Of a stretch of 64,000 nucleotides of DNA, positions 1 through 8,981 are shown in pieces (position 1 is the stretch's first letter; the number at the start of each line of letters is the position of its first letter). The DNA is from an uncultured Draconibacterium sp. (lineage in GTDB: Bacteria; Bacteroidota; Bacteroidia; Bacteroidales; Prolixibacteraceae). Made by a program: the position numbers and the translations under genes. Below the pieces are notes generated by a model. The model was not told the DNA's origin. It was given only the letters and a program-made list of their open reading frames with translations, and did not search any database. Where the stretch lies: positions 883,501 through 947,500 of the forward strand of contig NZ_OY771647.1 of assembly GCF_963674925.1 (NCBI RefSeq), given 5' to 3'.

Positions 1-918
1 ATGGAAGAGTTGCTGAAGCAGACAGAAGGAACCGGCGTTGATGTATACACCCATAGCGAAATGTTGCCGGCACACTACTATCCGGCGTTCAAAAAATACG
101 AACACCTGGTGGGTAACTACGGAAATGCATGGTGGAAACAAAATACTGAATTCGAGAGTTTTAACGGACCGATTCTGTTTACCACCAACTGTATTGTTCC
201 GCCAAAAGCATCGGCAACCTACACCGACCGGATTTATACAACCGGTGCATCAGGTCTTAACGGAGCCATCCATATTCCGGATCGCAAAGATGGCAACATG
301 AAAGATTTCAGCGCCATTATCGAGCATGCCAAAAAATGTGCTGCACCACAGGAAATTGAAACCGGAGAAATTGTTGGTGGATTTGCACACGCACAGGTTT
401 TCGCGCTGGCCGACAAAATTGTTGACGCTGTAAAATCAGGAGCTATCAAGAAATTCTTTGTAATGGCCGGCTGCGACGGACGTATGAAAAGCCGCGATTA
501 CTACACTCAATTTGCTGAGCAATTACCACAAGACACCGTGATTCTTACAGCAGGTTGTGCAAAATACCGTTACAACAAATTACCATTGGGTGATATTGGC
601 GGAATTCCACGCGTTATCGATGCCGGACAATGTAACGACTCGTATTCGCTGGCAGTTATTGCCTTAAAACTGAAAGAGGTATTTGAGCTGAACGATATTA
701 ACGAACTACCAATTGCATACAACATTGCCTGGTACGAGCAAAAAGCAGTAATTGTGTTACTGGCTCTGTTGCACCTGGGCGTAAAAAACATACACCTTGG
801 GCCAACACTTCCGGCTTTCCTTTCGCCAAACGTAGCTAATGTATTGGTTGAAAATTTCGGAATCGGCGGTATTACCGAGGTTGAACAAGATTTGGAATTA
901 TTTATGAGCGCAGTTTAG
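1..918 (+). CDS. hcp: Hybrid cluster protein (hydroxylamine reductase), C-terminal part, cut by window edge
   Basis: Hcp is a cytoplasmic Fe-S/oxo cluster enzyme linked to nitrosative stress; it reduces NO or hydroxylamine. The visible 305 residues carry the hybrid-cluster ligands with the spacing known for Desulfovibrio Hcp (E268, C312, C406, C434, C459, E494, K496): here E20, C64, C158, C186, C211, E246 and K248, a constant offset of 248. The local motifs are HSEMLPAHYYP, TTNCIVPP, MAGCDGR, TAGCAKYR, DAGQCNDS and WYEQKAV. The ATG at base 1 is therefore an internal methionine, and about 248 residues, including the N-terminal cubane cysteines and the histidine ligand, lie left of the window. 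The gene is followed by a hairpin terminator, so it ends its transcript. Confidence 0.96.
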   Translation: MEELLKQTEGTGVDVYTHSEMLPAHYYPAFKKYEHLVGNYGNAWWKQNTEFESFNGPILFTTNCIVPPKASATYTDRIYTTGASGLNGAIHIPDRKDGNMKDFSAIIEHAKKCAAPQEIETGEIVGGFAHAQVFALADKIVDAVKSGAIKKFFVMAGCDGRMKSRDYYTQFAEQLPQDTVILTAGCAKYRYNKLPLGDIGGIPRVIDAGQCNDSYSLAVIALKLKEVFELNDINELPIAYNIAWYEQKAVIVLLALLHLGVKNIHLGPTLPAFLSPNVANVLVENFGIGGITEVEQDLELFMSAV

Positions 919-977
919 AAGTTGAAGTGAGAGAGGGACAAACCTTAAATTGAGGGACAGTTTGTTTGAGGTTTTAC

Positions 978-1011
978 AATGGCATCTGCTGAGAAGCGGG
1001 TGCCATTTTTT
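978..1011 (+). terminator. Intrinsic terminator of hcp
   Basis: The arms AATGGCATCTGCT (978-990) and AGCGGGTGCCATT (995-1007) form a 13-bp stem with two G-U pairs and a GAGA (GNRA-type) loop, followed by a run of T. It lies 60 bases after the hcp stop codon. Confidence 0.85.
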
Positions 1012-1544
1012 GTGTAACTGCATTTTTCAAATAACCATTGAGAATTTAAATTCTTGAAAAAGAATCCACAAAAAACAAACTACAAGTCCACGAAATAACA
1101 TCTTACACTTGTCTTTTCAGACAAAAAATCCTTTTTCCTATAGCTGAAAAAGGATTCAAAAAAGCCACCGCTGACGATAAAAAACTAAAAATAAATTCCT
1201 TTCACTAAAATCAAGAAACTCCTCCTTTTAGCCCTTCATTCTTCAGGGCTAACGAGCGTCAAACAAACTTGATTTTTTGACGTTCTTTCCATTTATTTTC
1301 TTAACGTTTTTTCTCGAAGGCGGACTTGAGGGCAAATTTTGTGCGGGCTCGTCACCCCGAAGCTTCGGGGCCGTCAGTCGGGCAAATTGGTCACATTGAA
1401 AAAACGCAAAGGTTATTTTTTGACAAGATTCCCGCCTACCGCCGGCAGGTTTGCTTTCTTTTCATCGAATGGAAAAGAAAAAGCCCGTCTGGCTTGAAGA
1501 CAAAAGTTAACTTAACACCCAGATTTTCAGCAAATCCGAAAGAG
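1012..1544. other. Noncoding stretch rich in small palindromes
   Basis: No convincing gene is seen. The stretch holds several inverted repeats: a hairpin at 1127-1156, a perfect 16-bp palindrome CCCCGAAGCTTCGGGG at 1355-1370, a GCCTACC/GGCAGG-type palindrome near 1433-1451 that resembles one at 7678-7697, and a TTTCTTTTC/GAAAAGAAA hairpin near 1461-1485. An open frame at 1326-1574 runs straight through these palindromes and into the 3' end of the next gene, so I do not call it. The look is that of a Bacteroidota intergenic repeat patch. Confidence 0.5.
1121..1156 (-). terminator. Possible terminator for the minus-strand sensor kinase
   Basis: AATCCTTTTTC (1127-1137) pairs perfectly with GAAAAAGGATT (1146-1156). 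Read on the minus strand the hairpin is followed by TTTTTTGTC, a U-tract. It lies about 390 bases past the kinase stop codon, which is far for a dedicated terminator, so the assignment is tentative. Confidence 0.4.
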
Positions 1545-4500
1545 CTACAAATGATCGAAGACTTTGTCGTTTAACGGCACCGTAATCCAAAAAACAGAAC
1601 CTTTGCCCAACGAACTTTCCACCCAAATTTTACCCTTATGCCTTTCAATAAACTCTTTGCAAAGCATTAAGCCCAGCCCGCTTCCTTTTTCGCCTTTGGT
1701 TCCCGGCATTGTTTGCTGTTCCTTCGAGTGAAATAAATCCTTCATTCTATCGGGCTCCATTCCAATACCTTCATCGCGAATTCCCAGTGTTATAAAACGA
1801 TCATCCGAATTCCCTTTTACAATGTAAACCGAACTGTTGGGATTGCTGAATTTTATCGCATTGGTAAGCAAATTCCTGAAAATGAGCAGAAGCATATTAT
1901 TATCGGCAAACACATCTATTGATTTATCCACAATCCGGTTTTCAATCGCAACTCCCTTTTTCTTTGCTACTGCCTCAATCTCGAAAAGAGCCAGTTCTAT
2001 AAAATCAGCAAGAACAATTGATTTTGGAGAAAACTCAATCATTCCCCGCTGCGACCTCGACCAGTTCATCAGATTCTCGAGCAAAGCAAAAGCACCGTCA
2101 CCTGCCGCCTTTAGGTTCTCAAGAATCTGCTCCATCATTTTCTTGTCGAATTTTTGATACCCCTCGATTAACACATCGGTATACCCCAGAATTACATTAA
2201 ACGGGTTTCGAAGGTCGTGGGCAATAACCGAAAATAATTTATCCTTGGTGGCATTTATTTCTGCAAGTTCGCTGGTTCGCCTGGCAACAGCCCTTTCCAG
2301 TTTCTGTTTTTGCTGCTCGAGCGACCTGACTCTTATGTGATTGACAAACCAGAAAATACAAACAAAAAATACGAACAGAATTAAAATAAACCACCAGCTT
2401 TTCCACCACGGAGGTACAATTATAATCTTCAATGCAATTCCTTCTTCGTTCCAAAGTCCATCACCGTTGGCACCTTTTACCCGCAAAATATAGGTTCCCG
2501 GATCGAGATTGGTGTAAGTTGTCTGGTGCCTTGTTCCGCAATAAATCCAATCTTTATCGAAATTTCCGAGCATGTAAGCATGTTGATTTTTTGCGGGGCT
2601 GGCAAAATCCAAAACACTAAAATGAAAGGTTAAAACCGATTGTTTTTCAGGAATCTTAATCTCATCAACTTCTGAAATTACTCTTTTCAGTGGCGATCCC
2701 GGCTCATTCGGATAAACTACTTTGTTAAAGATCTCCAGTTCTGTCAATTTTACAACCGGCACATGTTCATTCTTTTTCAGCTTCCCGGGATTGATAATGC
2801 TAAAGCCGTTGATACCTCCAAAATACAAATTGTTATCCGAATCAATCAACGCGCTTCTCGGCCTGAATTCATTGCTCTGTAAACCGTCGTCGCTGTAATA
2901 ACATTCAAATACATTCTGATTATCATTGTAGCGACACAATCCGTCAGATGTTGAAAACCACAAATAACCGTCGGCATCCTTTACAATACCATTCACGGTA
3001 TTATTGGGCAAGCCGTCATTTACCGTGAAAGTGTGTACATCTCCGGTTTTAGGGTTAAAATGATATAAACCCGACAAGCTCCCCACCCATACCGAAGCAG
3101 GACTTTCAACAAAAATATCGTAGATATGAGCCGCACTCAGCGTTTCCATTTCTTTCGTAAGCAAGCAATTGGTAAACGAATTATTTTCGGGAAAGTACCG
3201 TGCCAAACCCGAGTTCGTTCCTATAAAAAAGGATTCATCATCAGCCCTGCGGATTACGTTTACATAGTTTGCCGGAAGATCGCTGTTTTCAGCATTAAAC
3301 ACTTCCCACCTGTTTTCTTTTGGAAAATACCGTACAACCCCCGAATTGAATGTGGCAATTAACAAGTCGGAATTGTTGCCAGGGCAAACATGAAACAGGT
3401 TATCATCCGGAATTGGAGAGTTCTCCGTATCAAACCGGGTAAACACTTCGCTTTTACCATCAAAACGCACCAGGCCCGATCCCCAGGTCGCCAACCAGCC
3501 GTTGCCATCCTCATCTTCAATTATCGACAACACATAATCGTTGGGTAAATCAGAATTTGAAGTATTCAGATTGGTAAAAAACCCGGTATTCTTATTCATA
3601 AAATTCACTCCACCCCCATCGGTAGTTATGGCAATGGTGCTGTCGTTAAGCTCAAAAAAAGCATTTACCATATTGTTGGTATTGCTCAGGTCTCCACCTT
3701 TAAACTTGCTGTACGACACGATCGCCTCCCCATTTTCAGGAGCTATCTGTACTCCGTTTGCATAAGTTCCTATCCATAAATTGTCGCCGCTATCGATAAA
3801 AAGACATTCGCCTGAATAGGTTTGAGCAACCAGTGGATCGGATTTAGCAGACAAAAATTGTTTAAAATGTTGCCGATTTTTGTCGAGGCAATAAATCCCG
3901 TCGTTTTCGGCCCCTACCCAAATATTATTGTCCTTGTCGGTTACAAGGCTTAACAAACGGTTTTCAGAAATAGTGCCCGGCTGGTTCGGATCGTGCATGA
4001 AATTTTTTAAACGCGTTTCACCTTCGTCATTCCTTACCACCATAAACAGCCCGTGCGCATAACTTGCGGCCCAAATTGTTCCCGAGCGGTCTTCAATAAT
4101 TTTACCCATTCTTGTTCCGGAGTAATCTTCATTACCAACACCTTCTTCTACCCATTCTGTTTCCTTCGTTTCGGGATTTAGCACGGCCAGTCCATTGGCC
4201 GAGCCGAACCAAAGCCGTCCGTCGGAGGTAAGAAACACATCATCAATTACAGAAATGCCTAAATTATTTATATGCTCAACGGTATTTTTCTGCGGGTCGA
4301 AATAATAGATTCCGTTGGAACTGGCAATATATACCAAACCATTTTTGTCCACTTGTATGGCTCTTGCCTGAATGGGAAGATTGTATAAACAAGACAATGA
4401 ATCGTGTTTAAAACTGTGCAACTTATCCCGTTCCGGATCATAAAAACTTAAGCCGGAATTGGACCCCACATACAAATTGTTATTATCATCGATGCACATG

Positions 4501-4787
4501 GAAAGAATCAGATTGTCAGGCATGGCGTTATTCACCAGTTCTTTTTCATCATACCCGTAGGTTTTAAAATGGTAACCATCAAAACGATTAAGGCCTTTAC
4601 GGGTTCCAATCCACATAAAACCGTTTTGATCCTGAACAATACATGTAACAGATGATGAAGATAAACCCTCATCAGTTCCTAAATGATTTAAAGGAAGAAA
4701 TTCGGGTTGCGCAACAACACGATTTATCTGAAAAGAAAAGATCAGAAGAATTCCGAGAATACCTATATGTCCTTGTTTAACTATCAT
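1545..4787 (-). CDS. Propeller-type sensor histidine kinase (two-component regulator propeller, Y_Y_Y, HisKA, HATPase)
   Basis: A membrane sensor kinase of about 1080 residues. From the chosen start it has a signal peptide (1-27, ending VVAQ), about 14 propeller-type repeats with motifs such as GFMWIGTRKGL and GYLWFSTSDGL up to about residue 690, a Y_Y_Y-type beta domain (GTYILRVKGAN), a transmembrane helix (WWFILILFVFFVCIFWF), then a HisKA domain with the phospho-acceptor near residue 857 (SVIAHDLRNPFN) and an ATPase domain with NLLTNAIKF, DEGIGM and GSGLGLM. It resembles Bacteroides hybrid two-component systems that sense glycans, but it ends right after the ATPase domain, without receiver or AraC domains. 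It must therefore signal to a separate response regulator, none of which is adjacent. I prefer the start at 4787 because it gives a clean signal peptide; 4808 is possible. Confidence 0.9.
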   Translation of the reverse strand: MIVKQGHIGILGILLIFSFQINRVVAQPEFLPLNHLGTDEGLSSSSVTCIVQDQNGFMWIGTRKGLNRFDGYHFKTYGYDEKELVNNAMPDNLILSMCIDDNNNLYVGSNSGLSFYDPERDKLHSFKHDSLSCLYNLPIQARAIQVDKNGLVYIASSNGIYYFDPQKNTVEHINNLGISVIDDVFLTSDGRLWFGSANGLAVLNPETKETEWVEEGVGNEDYSGTRMGKIIEDRSGTIWAASYAHGLFMVVRNDEGETRLKNFMHDPNQPGTISENRLLSLVTDKDNNIWVGAENDGIYCLDKNRQHFKQFLSAKSDPLVAQTYSGECLFIDSGDNLWIGTYANGVQIAPENGEAIVSYSKFKGGDLSNTNNMVNAFFELNDSTIAITTDGGGVNFMNKNTGFFTNLNTSNSDLPNDYVLSIIEDEDGNGWLATWGSGLVRFDGKSEVFTRFDTENSPIPDDNLFHVCPGNNSDLLIATFNSGVVRYFPKENRWEVFNAENSDLPANYVNVIRRADDESFFIGTNSGLARYFPENNSFTNCLLTKEMETLSAAHIYDIFVESPASVWVGSLSGLYHFNPKTGDVHTFTVNDGLPNNTVNGIVKDADGYLWFSTSDGLCRYNDNQNVFECYYSDDGLQSNEFRPRSALIDSDNNLYFGGINGFSIINPGKLKKNEHVPVVKLTELEIFNKVVYPNEPGSPLKRVISEVDEIKIPEKQSVLTFHFSVLDFASPAKNQHAYMLGNFDKDWIYCGTRHQTTYTNLDPGTYILRVKGANGDGLWNEEGIALKIIIVPPWWKSWWFILILFVFFVCIFWFVNHIRVRSLEQQKQKLERAVARRTSELAEINATKDKLFSVIAHDLRNPFNVILGYTDVLIEGYQKFDKKMMEQILENLKAAGDGAFALLENLMNWSRSQRGMIEFSPKSIVLADFIELALFEIEAVAKKKGVAIENRIVDKSIDVFADNNMLLLIFRNLLTNAIKFSNPNSSVYIVKGNSDDRFITLGIRDEGIGMEPDRMKDLFHSKEQQTMPGTKGEKGSGLGLMLCKEFIERHKGKIWVESSLGKGSVFWITVPLNDKVFDHL

Positions 4788-4808
4788 TACACAACTTATA
4801 AAAGCCAA

Positions 4809-5172
4809 TTTGCAGCAATGCTTTTACTTTACAAGGACGTAAAAAATGGTTGAAAAGGAATTCACTACCTATTATGCGTCAGGGGTTTCGAGAAATCAAA
4901 CTTAAGAAATATATTTCTATCAACAAGGTGTTAAACCAACTTATTTCGCCAAAAAAATAGCAAAATGTCAGTTTTTAGGAATCGAATACTCATGTTTTAG
5001 AAAGCTCCAACAGAATAAAAGTTATCCGACACCCTTTTTTTTGCTCCGCCTCAGAAGGGGTATTTTTCTTAAATCGTTGGTAATATCCGGCAATCCTCTT
5101 TTCAAGGAAGTGGCTAACGATGGAGGCCGGAGAACAAATTTAATGGATGTGGTTAACGAGTCAGGCTTTCAT
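4809..5172. other. Intergenic region without a recognised gene
   Basis: About 360 bases between the kinase start and the terminator of the aldolase gene. No open frame with protein-like features is seen. The part next to 4787 should carry the kinase promoter, but I find no good TAnnTTTG box. A C/T-rich stretch at 5029-5060 has no obvious structure. Confidence 0.4.
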
Positions 5173-5204
5173 AAAAAAAGGACGGTGAAATCACCGTCCT
5201 TTTC
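5173..5204 (-). terminator. Intrinsic terminator of the minus-strand aldolase gene
   Basis: AAAGGACGGTGA (5177-5188) pairs perfectly with TCACCGTCCTTT (5191-5202), a GC-rich 12-bp stem with a two-base loop. On the minus strand it is followed by TTTTTTTAT. It begins about 20 bases after the aldolase stop codon. Confidence 0.9.
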
Positions 5205-5224
5205 TATATAGTGGAATTACTTTC

Positions 5225-6220
5225 CTAAGCTTTTCCTGCCGAACCCAAAACGTTTTCGTTTTTGTGCTTGTACAACTCTTTCAATGAGTCGCGAGCTGGT
5301 CCTAAATATTTACGAGGATCAAATTCACCCGGTTTTTCATTCATTGTTTTGCGGATAGCAGCAGTCATAGCCAAACGACCATCAGAGTCGATGTTAATTT
5401 TACATACTGCAGAAGAAGCCGCTTTACGCAATTGCTCTTCAGGAATACCTACAGCAGCTTTCAAATCGCCACCGTTTGCATTAATAATTTCTACCTGATC
5501 CATTGGAACAGAAGAAGAACCGTGAAGAACGATTGGGAAACCAGGAATACGTTTTTCAATTTCTTCCAGGATATCGAATTTTAATGGAGGAGGAACCAAA
5601 ACACCGTCTTCGTTTTTAGTACACTGCTCAGGAGTAAATTTGTGTGCTCCGTGAGAAGTACCAATTGAAATAGCCAGTGAATCAACACCGGTACGTTTAA
5701 CAAAATCTTCAACCTCTTCCGGTCTTGTATAAGTCGATTCTTCAGCAACTACGTCGTCTTCAACACCTGCTAAAACACCCAGCTCACCTTCTACAGATAC
5801 ACCGTTTGCATGTGCGTATTCAACAACTTTTTTAGTTAATGACACGTTTTCTTCGTACGAATGGTGCGAACCATCGATCATTACTGAAGAGAAACCATTA
5901 TCAATACAGTCTTTACACAATTCAAAAGTATCGCCATGATCCAGGTGAAGAACAACAGGAATTTCGCAACCCAGTTCTTTTACATACTCAACTGCACCTC
6001 GCGCCATGTTACGCAACAAAGTAGCGTTAGCATAATTACGTGCACCTGATGATACCTGAAGAATTACCGGTGATTTTGTTTCAACACAAGCCTGAAGAAT
6101 AGCCTGCATTTGCTCAAGGTTATTAAAGTTGTAAGCCGGAACAGCATATCCGCCTTCAACTGCTTTTGCGAACATTTCTTTCGTGTTCGTCAAGCCTAAG
6201 TCTTTGTAACTTACTGCCAT
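5225..6220 (-). CDS. fba: Class II fructose-bisphosphate aldolase, shorter (type B-like) form
   Basis: A cytoplasmic zinc-dependent aldolase of 331 residues that splits fructose 1,6-bisphosphate into glyceraldehyde 3-phosphate and DHAP in glycolysis and works in reverse in gluconeogenesis. The class II barrel motifs are visible: VLHLDHGD with catalytic D94 and zinc ligand H95, GELGVLAG around E146, SIGTSHGAHKF with H190, and PIVLHGSS with H233. The length fits the shorter class II form. It is divergent from a second class II aldolase of the longer FbaA type across a 252-base region. A strong terminator follows. Other enzymes of this fold (tagatose-bisphosphate or ketose-bisphosphate aldolases) share these motifs, so the substrate is a family-level inference. 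Confidence 0.92.
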   Translation of the reverse strand: MAVSYKDLGLTNTKEMFAKAVEGGYAVPAYNFNNLEQMQAILQACVETKSPVILQVSSGARNYANATLLRNMARGAVEYVKELGCEIPVVLHLDHGDTFELCKDCIDNGFSSVMIDGSHHSYEENVSLTKKVVEYAHANGVSVEGELGVLAGVEDDVVAEESTYTRPEEVEDFVKRTGVDSLAISIGTSHGAHKFTPEQCTKNEDGVLVPPPLKFDILEEIEKRIPGFPIVLHGSSSVPMDQVEIINANGGDLKAAVGIPEEQLRKAASSAVCKINIDSDGRLAMTAAIRKTMNEKPGEFDPRKYLGPARDSLKELYKHKNENVLGSAGKA

Positions 6221-6400
6221 TTTTATTCGAATTAATCTTTGGTTTTTAATTTTTTTTGCGCCGTGAAAGTAAATAAAAATCAGAGAATGAAGAGGTTTAG
6301 CTAAATCCCCTAACCGATATTTAACGTTAAATACAATAATGTTACAGCGTTAATTTTCAGATAATTTTGTCCGATTTTTACGATCATTAACAAGGAAAAA

Positions 6401-6431
6401 TTGCTTAACCTAAACTCAAATCGTAATTTTG
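6401..6431 (+). promoter_or_regulatory. Bacteroidota-type promoter of fbaA
   Basis: A TTG at 6401-6403 (-33 element) is followed after 20 bases by TAATTTTG at 6424-6431, a perfect TAnnTTTG -7 element. The predicted transcript starts about 35 bases before the fbaA start codon. A second TAATTTTG at 6362-6369 has no good -33 partner. Confidence 0.6.
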
Positions 6432-6472
6432 TGTTCTTATTCTATTTGATATAAAAGTAAAACGATTTAATT

Positions 6473-7549
6473 ATGGGAAAAATAGCCGAAAACGTTAAGC
6501 CGGGAGTTGTTACCGGTGCTGACGTTCAATTTATTTTCGAAGAAGCTAAAGCGAATCAATTTGCTATGCCTGCAATCAATGTTGTAGGTTCTTCTTCAGT
6601 TAATGCAATTATGGAAGTTGCCAAACAGGTAAATGCTCCTGTTATGATTCAGTTTTCGAATGGTGGTGCTGCATTTAACGCCGGTAAAGGTTTAAAACTT
6701 GAAGGCCATGAAGCAGCTGTTTTAGGTGCTGTTGCAGGTGCAAAACACATTCACACTTTAGCTGAAGCATACGGTGTACGTGTTATCCTGCACACCGATC
6801 ACGCTGCAAAAAAATTGTTGCCATGGATTGATGGTTTGTTAGATGCCAGCGAAAAACACTTCGCCGAAACCGGTAAACCACTTTTCAGCTCGCACATGCT
6901 TGACCTTAGTGAAGAGCCATTGGAAGAGAACATCGAGATCAGCAAAAAATACCTGGAGCGCATGGCCAAAATGGGCATGACACTGGAAATTGAATTGGGT
7001 ATTACCGGTGGTGAAGAAGATGGTGTTGACAACAGCGATGTTGATGCATCGAAATTGTACACGCAACCGGAAGAAGTTTGCTACGCTTACGAAGAGTTGA
7101 GCAAAGTATCGCCAAACTTCACCATTGCGGCATCATTTGGTAACGTGCACGGTGTATACAAACCGGGTAACGTTAAACTGACTCCAAAAATTCTTGATAA
7201 CTCGCAGAAGTACATTCAGGAGAAACTTGGAACTAAAGAAAAGCCGGTGAACTTTGTATTCCACGGTGGATCAGGTTCTACACACGAAGAAATTCGCGAA
7301 GCTATTTCGTACGGTGTTGTTAAAATGAACATCGATACCGATACGCAGTGGGCATACTGGGATGGCGTTCGTGCTTTTGAAGCGGCAAACCGCGACTACC
7401 TGCAAGGACAGATTGGCAACCCTGAGGGTGACGAAAAACCAAACAAAAAATACTACGACCCACGTGTTTGGTTACGTAAAGCAGAAGAATCAATGATTGC
7501 CCGTTTAAAGCAGGCTTTTGAAGATTTGAATGCTATCGACGTTCAGTAA
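6473..7549 (+). CDS. fbaA: Class II fructose-bisphosphate aldolase, FbaA type
   Basis: A cytoplasmic zinc aldolase of glycolysis and gluconeogenesis, 358 residues, almost the same length as E. coli FbaA (359). The residues known from the E. coli enzyme fall at the same numbers: D109 and H110 in ILHTDHAAKKLLPW, E174 in LEIELG, H226 in GNVHGVYKPG and H264 in FVFHGGSGST. Further matches are VKMNIDTDTQWAYWDG and the C-terminal YYDPRVWLR segment. It starts with MGKI behind a Bacteroidota-type promoter and ends in its own terminator, so it is a single-gene transcript. A shorter class II aldolase lies divergently upstream, so the cell has two aldolases of different lineage here. Confidence 0.97.
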   Translation: MGKIAENVKPGVVTGADVQFIFEEAKANQFAMPAINVVGSSSVNAIMEVAKQVNAPVMIQFSNGGAAFNAGKGLKLEGHEAAVLGAVAGAKHIHTLAEAYGVRVILHTDHAAKKLLPWIDGLLDASEKHFAETGKPLFSSHMLDLSEEPLEENIEISKKYLERMAKMGMTLEIELGITGGEEDGVDNSDVDASKLYTQPEEVCYAYEELSKVSPNFTIAASFGNVHGVYKPGNVKLTPKILDNSQKYIQEKLGTKEKPVNFVFHGGSGSTHEEIREAISYGVVKMNIDTDTQWAYWDGVRAFEAANRDYLQGQIGNPEGDEKPNKKYYDPRVWLRKAEESMIARLKQAFEDLNAIDVQ

Positions 7550-7572
7550 GAACAAATTTCGATATAAATAGT

Positions 7573-7607
7573 AAAACCGTTTCTCGTTTGGGAAGCGGTT
7601 TTTTTTT
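7573..7607 (+). terminator. Intrinsic terminator of fbaA
   Basis: AAACCGTTTC (7574-7583) pairs with GAAGCGGTTT (10 bp, one G-U pair) and runs into nine T residues. It begins 25 bases after the stop codon. Confidence 0.85.
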
Positions 7608-7677
7608 CTGAAAGGCCCTCAACACTCTTCTTTTTTTGTAACCCCTACATAAAAGCTTTTTTCCCTTTTTAAGGGAA

Positions 7678-7697
7678 CCTGCCTGCCGGTAGGCAGG
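7678..7697. repeat. Short palindrome (CCTGCCT / AGGCAGG)
   Basis: CCTGCCT (7678-7684) and AGGCAGG (7691-7697) are perfect inverted repeats around GCCGGT. A similar palindrome is seen near 1433-1451. It is probably one of the short palindromic repeats scattered between genes. It lies 60 bases left of the insertion sequence and is not part of it. Confidence 0.5.
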
Positions 7698-7803
7698 AAT
7701 GTCGACAGACAAAAGGGTAAAGGAAATACCTTACCCTGATATTGCTACATTTGATCGGACAGTAGGTTAAGATATGATTGTAATAAAATTGTATCTTAGA
7801 ATT

Positions 7804-8118
7804 ATGAGTAGAGAAAGACGAACATTTACACGAGAGTTTAAGCTCAACGCAGTAGAATTGAGTTACTCCAGAGAAAACATTGTTGAATTGGCACATGAGC
7901 TAAAAATACGTCCGGCATTACTTTACAGATGGAGGAGCGAATTTGCCAGCTCACAAGGGGCAAGTTTTCCAGGTAATGGCAATCCAAAAATGACGGATGA
8001 AGAAAAAGAAATAGCACGTTTGAAAAAAGAGCTTGCCGATATGCAAATGGAAAGGGATATTCTAAAAAAGGCAGTAGGCATCTTTTCCAAGAGCGATGGA
8101 AAATATACCGGTTTATAA
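7804..8118 (+). CDS. IS3-family transposase OrfA
   Basis: The DNA-binding part of the transposase, 104 residues. The N-terminal half is a helix-turn-helix (FTREFKLNAVELSY, then ALLYRWRSEF). The C-terminal half is a leucine-zipper-like helix (EEKEIARLKKELADMQMERDILKKA). The start at 7804 (MSRERRTF) is chosen because the upstream ATG at 7774 lies inside the left inverted repeat. Near the 3' end lies the -1 frameshift heptamer A AAA AAG, which would fuse this product to OrfB. Confidence 0.88.
   Translation: MSRERRTFTREFKLNAVELSYSRENIVELAHELKIRPALLYRWRSEFASSQGASFPGNGNPKMTDEEKEIARLKKELADMQMERDILKKAVGIFSKSDGKYTGL
8064..8070 (+). promoter_or_regulatory. Programmed -1 frameshift site (A AAA AAG)
   Basis: The heptamer lies in phase with OrfA codons (CTA AAA AAG). 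After a -1 slip the new frame stays open from 8070 without a stop into OrfB, passing through HLFQERWKIYRFI, a sequence typical of IS3 OrfAB fusions. The fused protein would be about 402 residues. Confidence 0.8.
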
Positions 8119-8132
8119 CCGATAACAGCTCC

Positions 8133-8981
8133 ATGTTTCCCATTGAAATGATGTGTAAAGTATTAGGAGTAAGCAGAAGTGGATTTTATTTCTGGTTAAA
8201 AAGGAAGCCCTCAAAACGGGCACTTGAAAATGACGATTTAATGGAACAGATACGAGTGATACATAAAAAGAGCAAAGGAACTTACGGAAGTCCACGCATC
8301 TGCGAGGAACTTAAGAAAGGTTATGTTCATGTATCACGACGCCGTATCGCCAGGTTGATGAAAAAAGCTAATATCCGCAGCACCACAAAAAAACGTTTTA
8401 AATGCACTACCGAATCCAGACACCAGTTCCCAGTTGCACCGAACCTGTTGAACCGGGAGTTCAAAGTGGATCAGCAAGGAAAAGTATGGGTTTCTGACAT
8501 TACTTATATCCGAACCACCGAAGGCTGGTTATACCTGACTGTTATTATAGATCTATGTGATCGAAAGGTAATTGGATGGTCTACAAGCAATACGCTTAAA
8601 ACCAATGAAACAGTTGTTCCTGCATGGAAAATGGCAGTTACAAACCGACCAATAACTGATAATCTGATTTTTCATTCTGACAGGGGAATACAATACGCCT
8701 GTACAGAGTTTAAAGAACTTCTGGCAACAAATCCATGTGTAAAACAAAGTATGAGCAGAAAAGCAGATTGTTGGGATAATGCAGTTGCTGAAAGCTTTTT
8801 TAAAACCTTAAAAACAGAATGGATTTACAGAAATAAGTATGCCACGAAAAAGCATGCGAGAGTTTCTGTTTTTGAATATATAGAAACCTGGTACAATACG
8901 CAGAGAAGCCATTCTTCTTTGAATTATTTGTCACCGGAAGAATTTGGAGAATTAATGAACAAACAAAAATTGGCAGCATAG
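8133..8981 (+). CDS. IS3-family transposase OrfB (DDE integrase core)
   Basis: The catalytic part of the transposase, 282 residues from the first ATG. It has an N-terminal HTH_21-type segment (GTYGSPRICEELKKG), then the retroviral-integrase-like core with the DDE triad in WVSDITYI, IFHSDRGIQY and DNAVAESFFKTLK, and the usual C-terminal YNTQRSHSSLNYLSPEEF. In vivo it is probably made mostly as the OrfAB fusion by frameshifting at 8064-8070, so the ATG at 8133 may be little used. No disabling mutation is seen. Confidence 0.92.
   Translation: MFPIEMMCKVLGVSRSGFYFWLKRKPSKRALENDDLMEQIRVIHKKSKGTYGSPRICEELKKGYVHVSRRRIARLMKKANIRSTTKKRFKCTTESRHQFPVAPNLLNREFKVDQQGKVWVSDITYIRTTEGWLYLTVIIDLCDRKVIGWSTSNTLKTNETVVPAWKMAVTNRPITDNLIFHSDRGIQYACTEFKELLATNPCVKQSMSRKADCWDNAVAESFFKTLKTEWIYRNKYATKKHARVSVFEYIETWYNTQRSHSSLNYLSPEEFGELMNKQKLAA

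Noticed and set aside
1..3. ATG at the first base as a real start codon of hcp
   Set aside because: The cluster ligands align with a fixed offset of 248 residues to the known Hcp sequence, so this methionine is internal and the gene starts outside the window.
1326..1574. Open frame of 82 residues on the plus strand
   Set aside because: It runs through several intergenic palindromes and into the 3' end of the sensor kinase gene, and its translation has no protein-like features.
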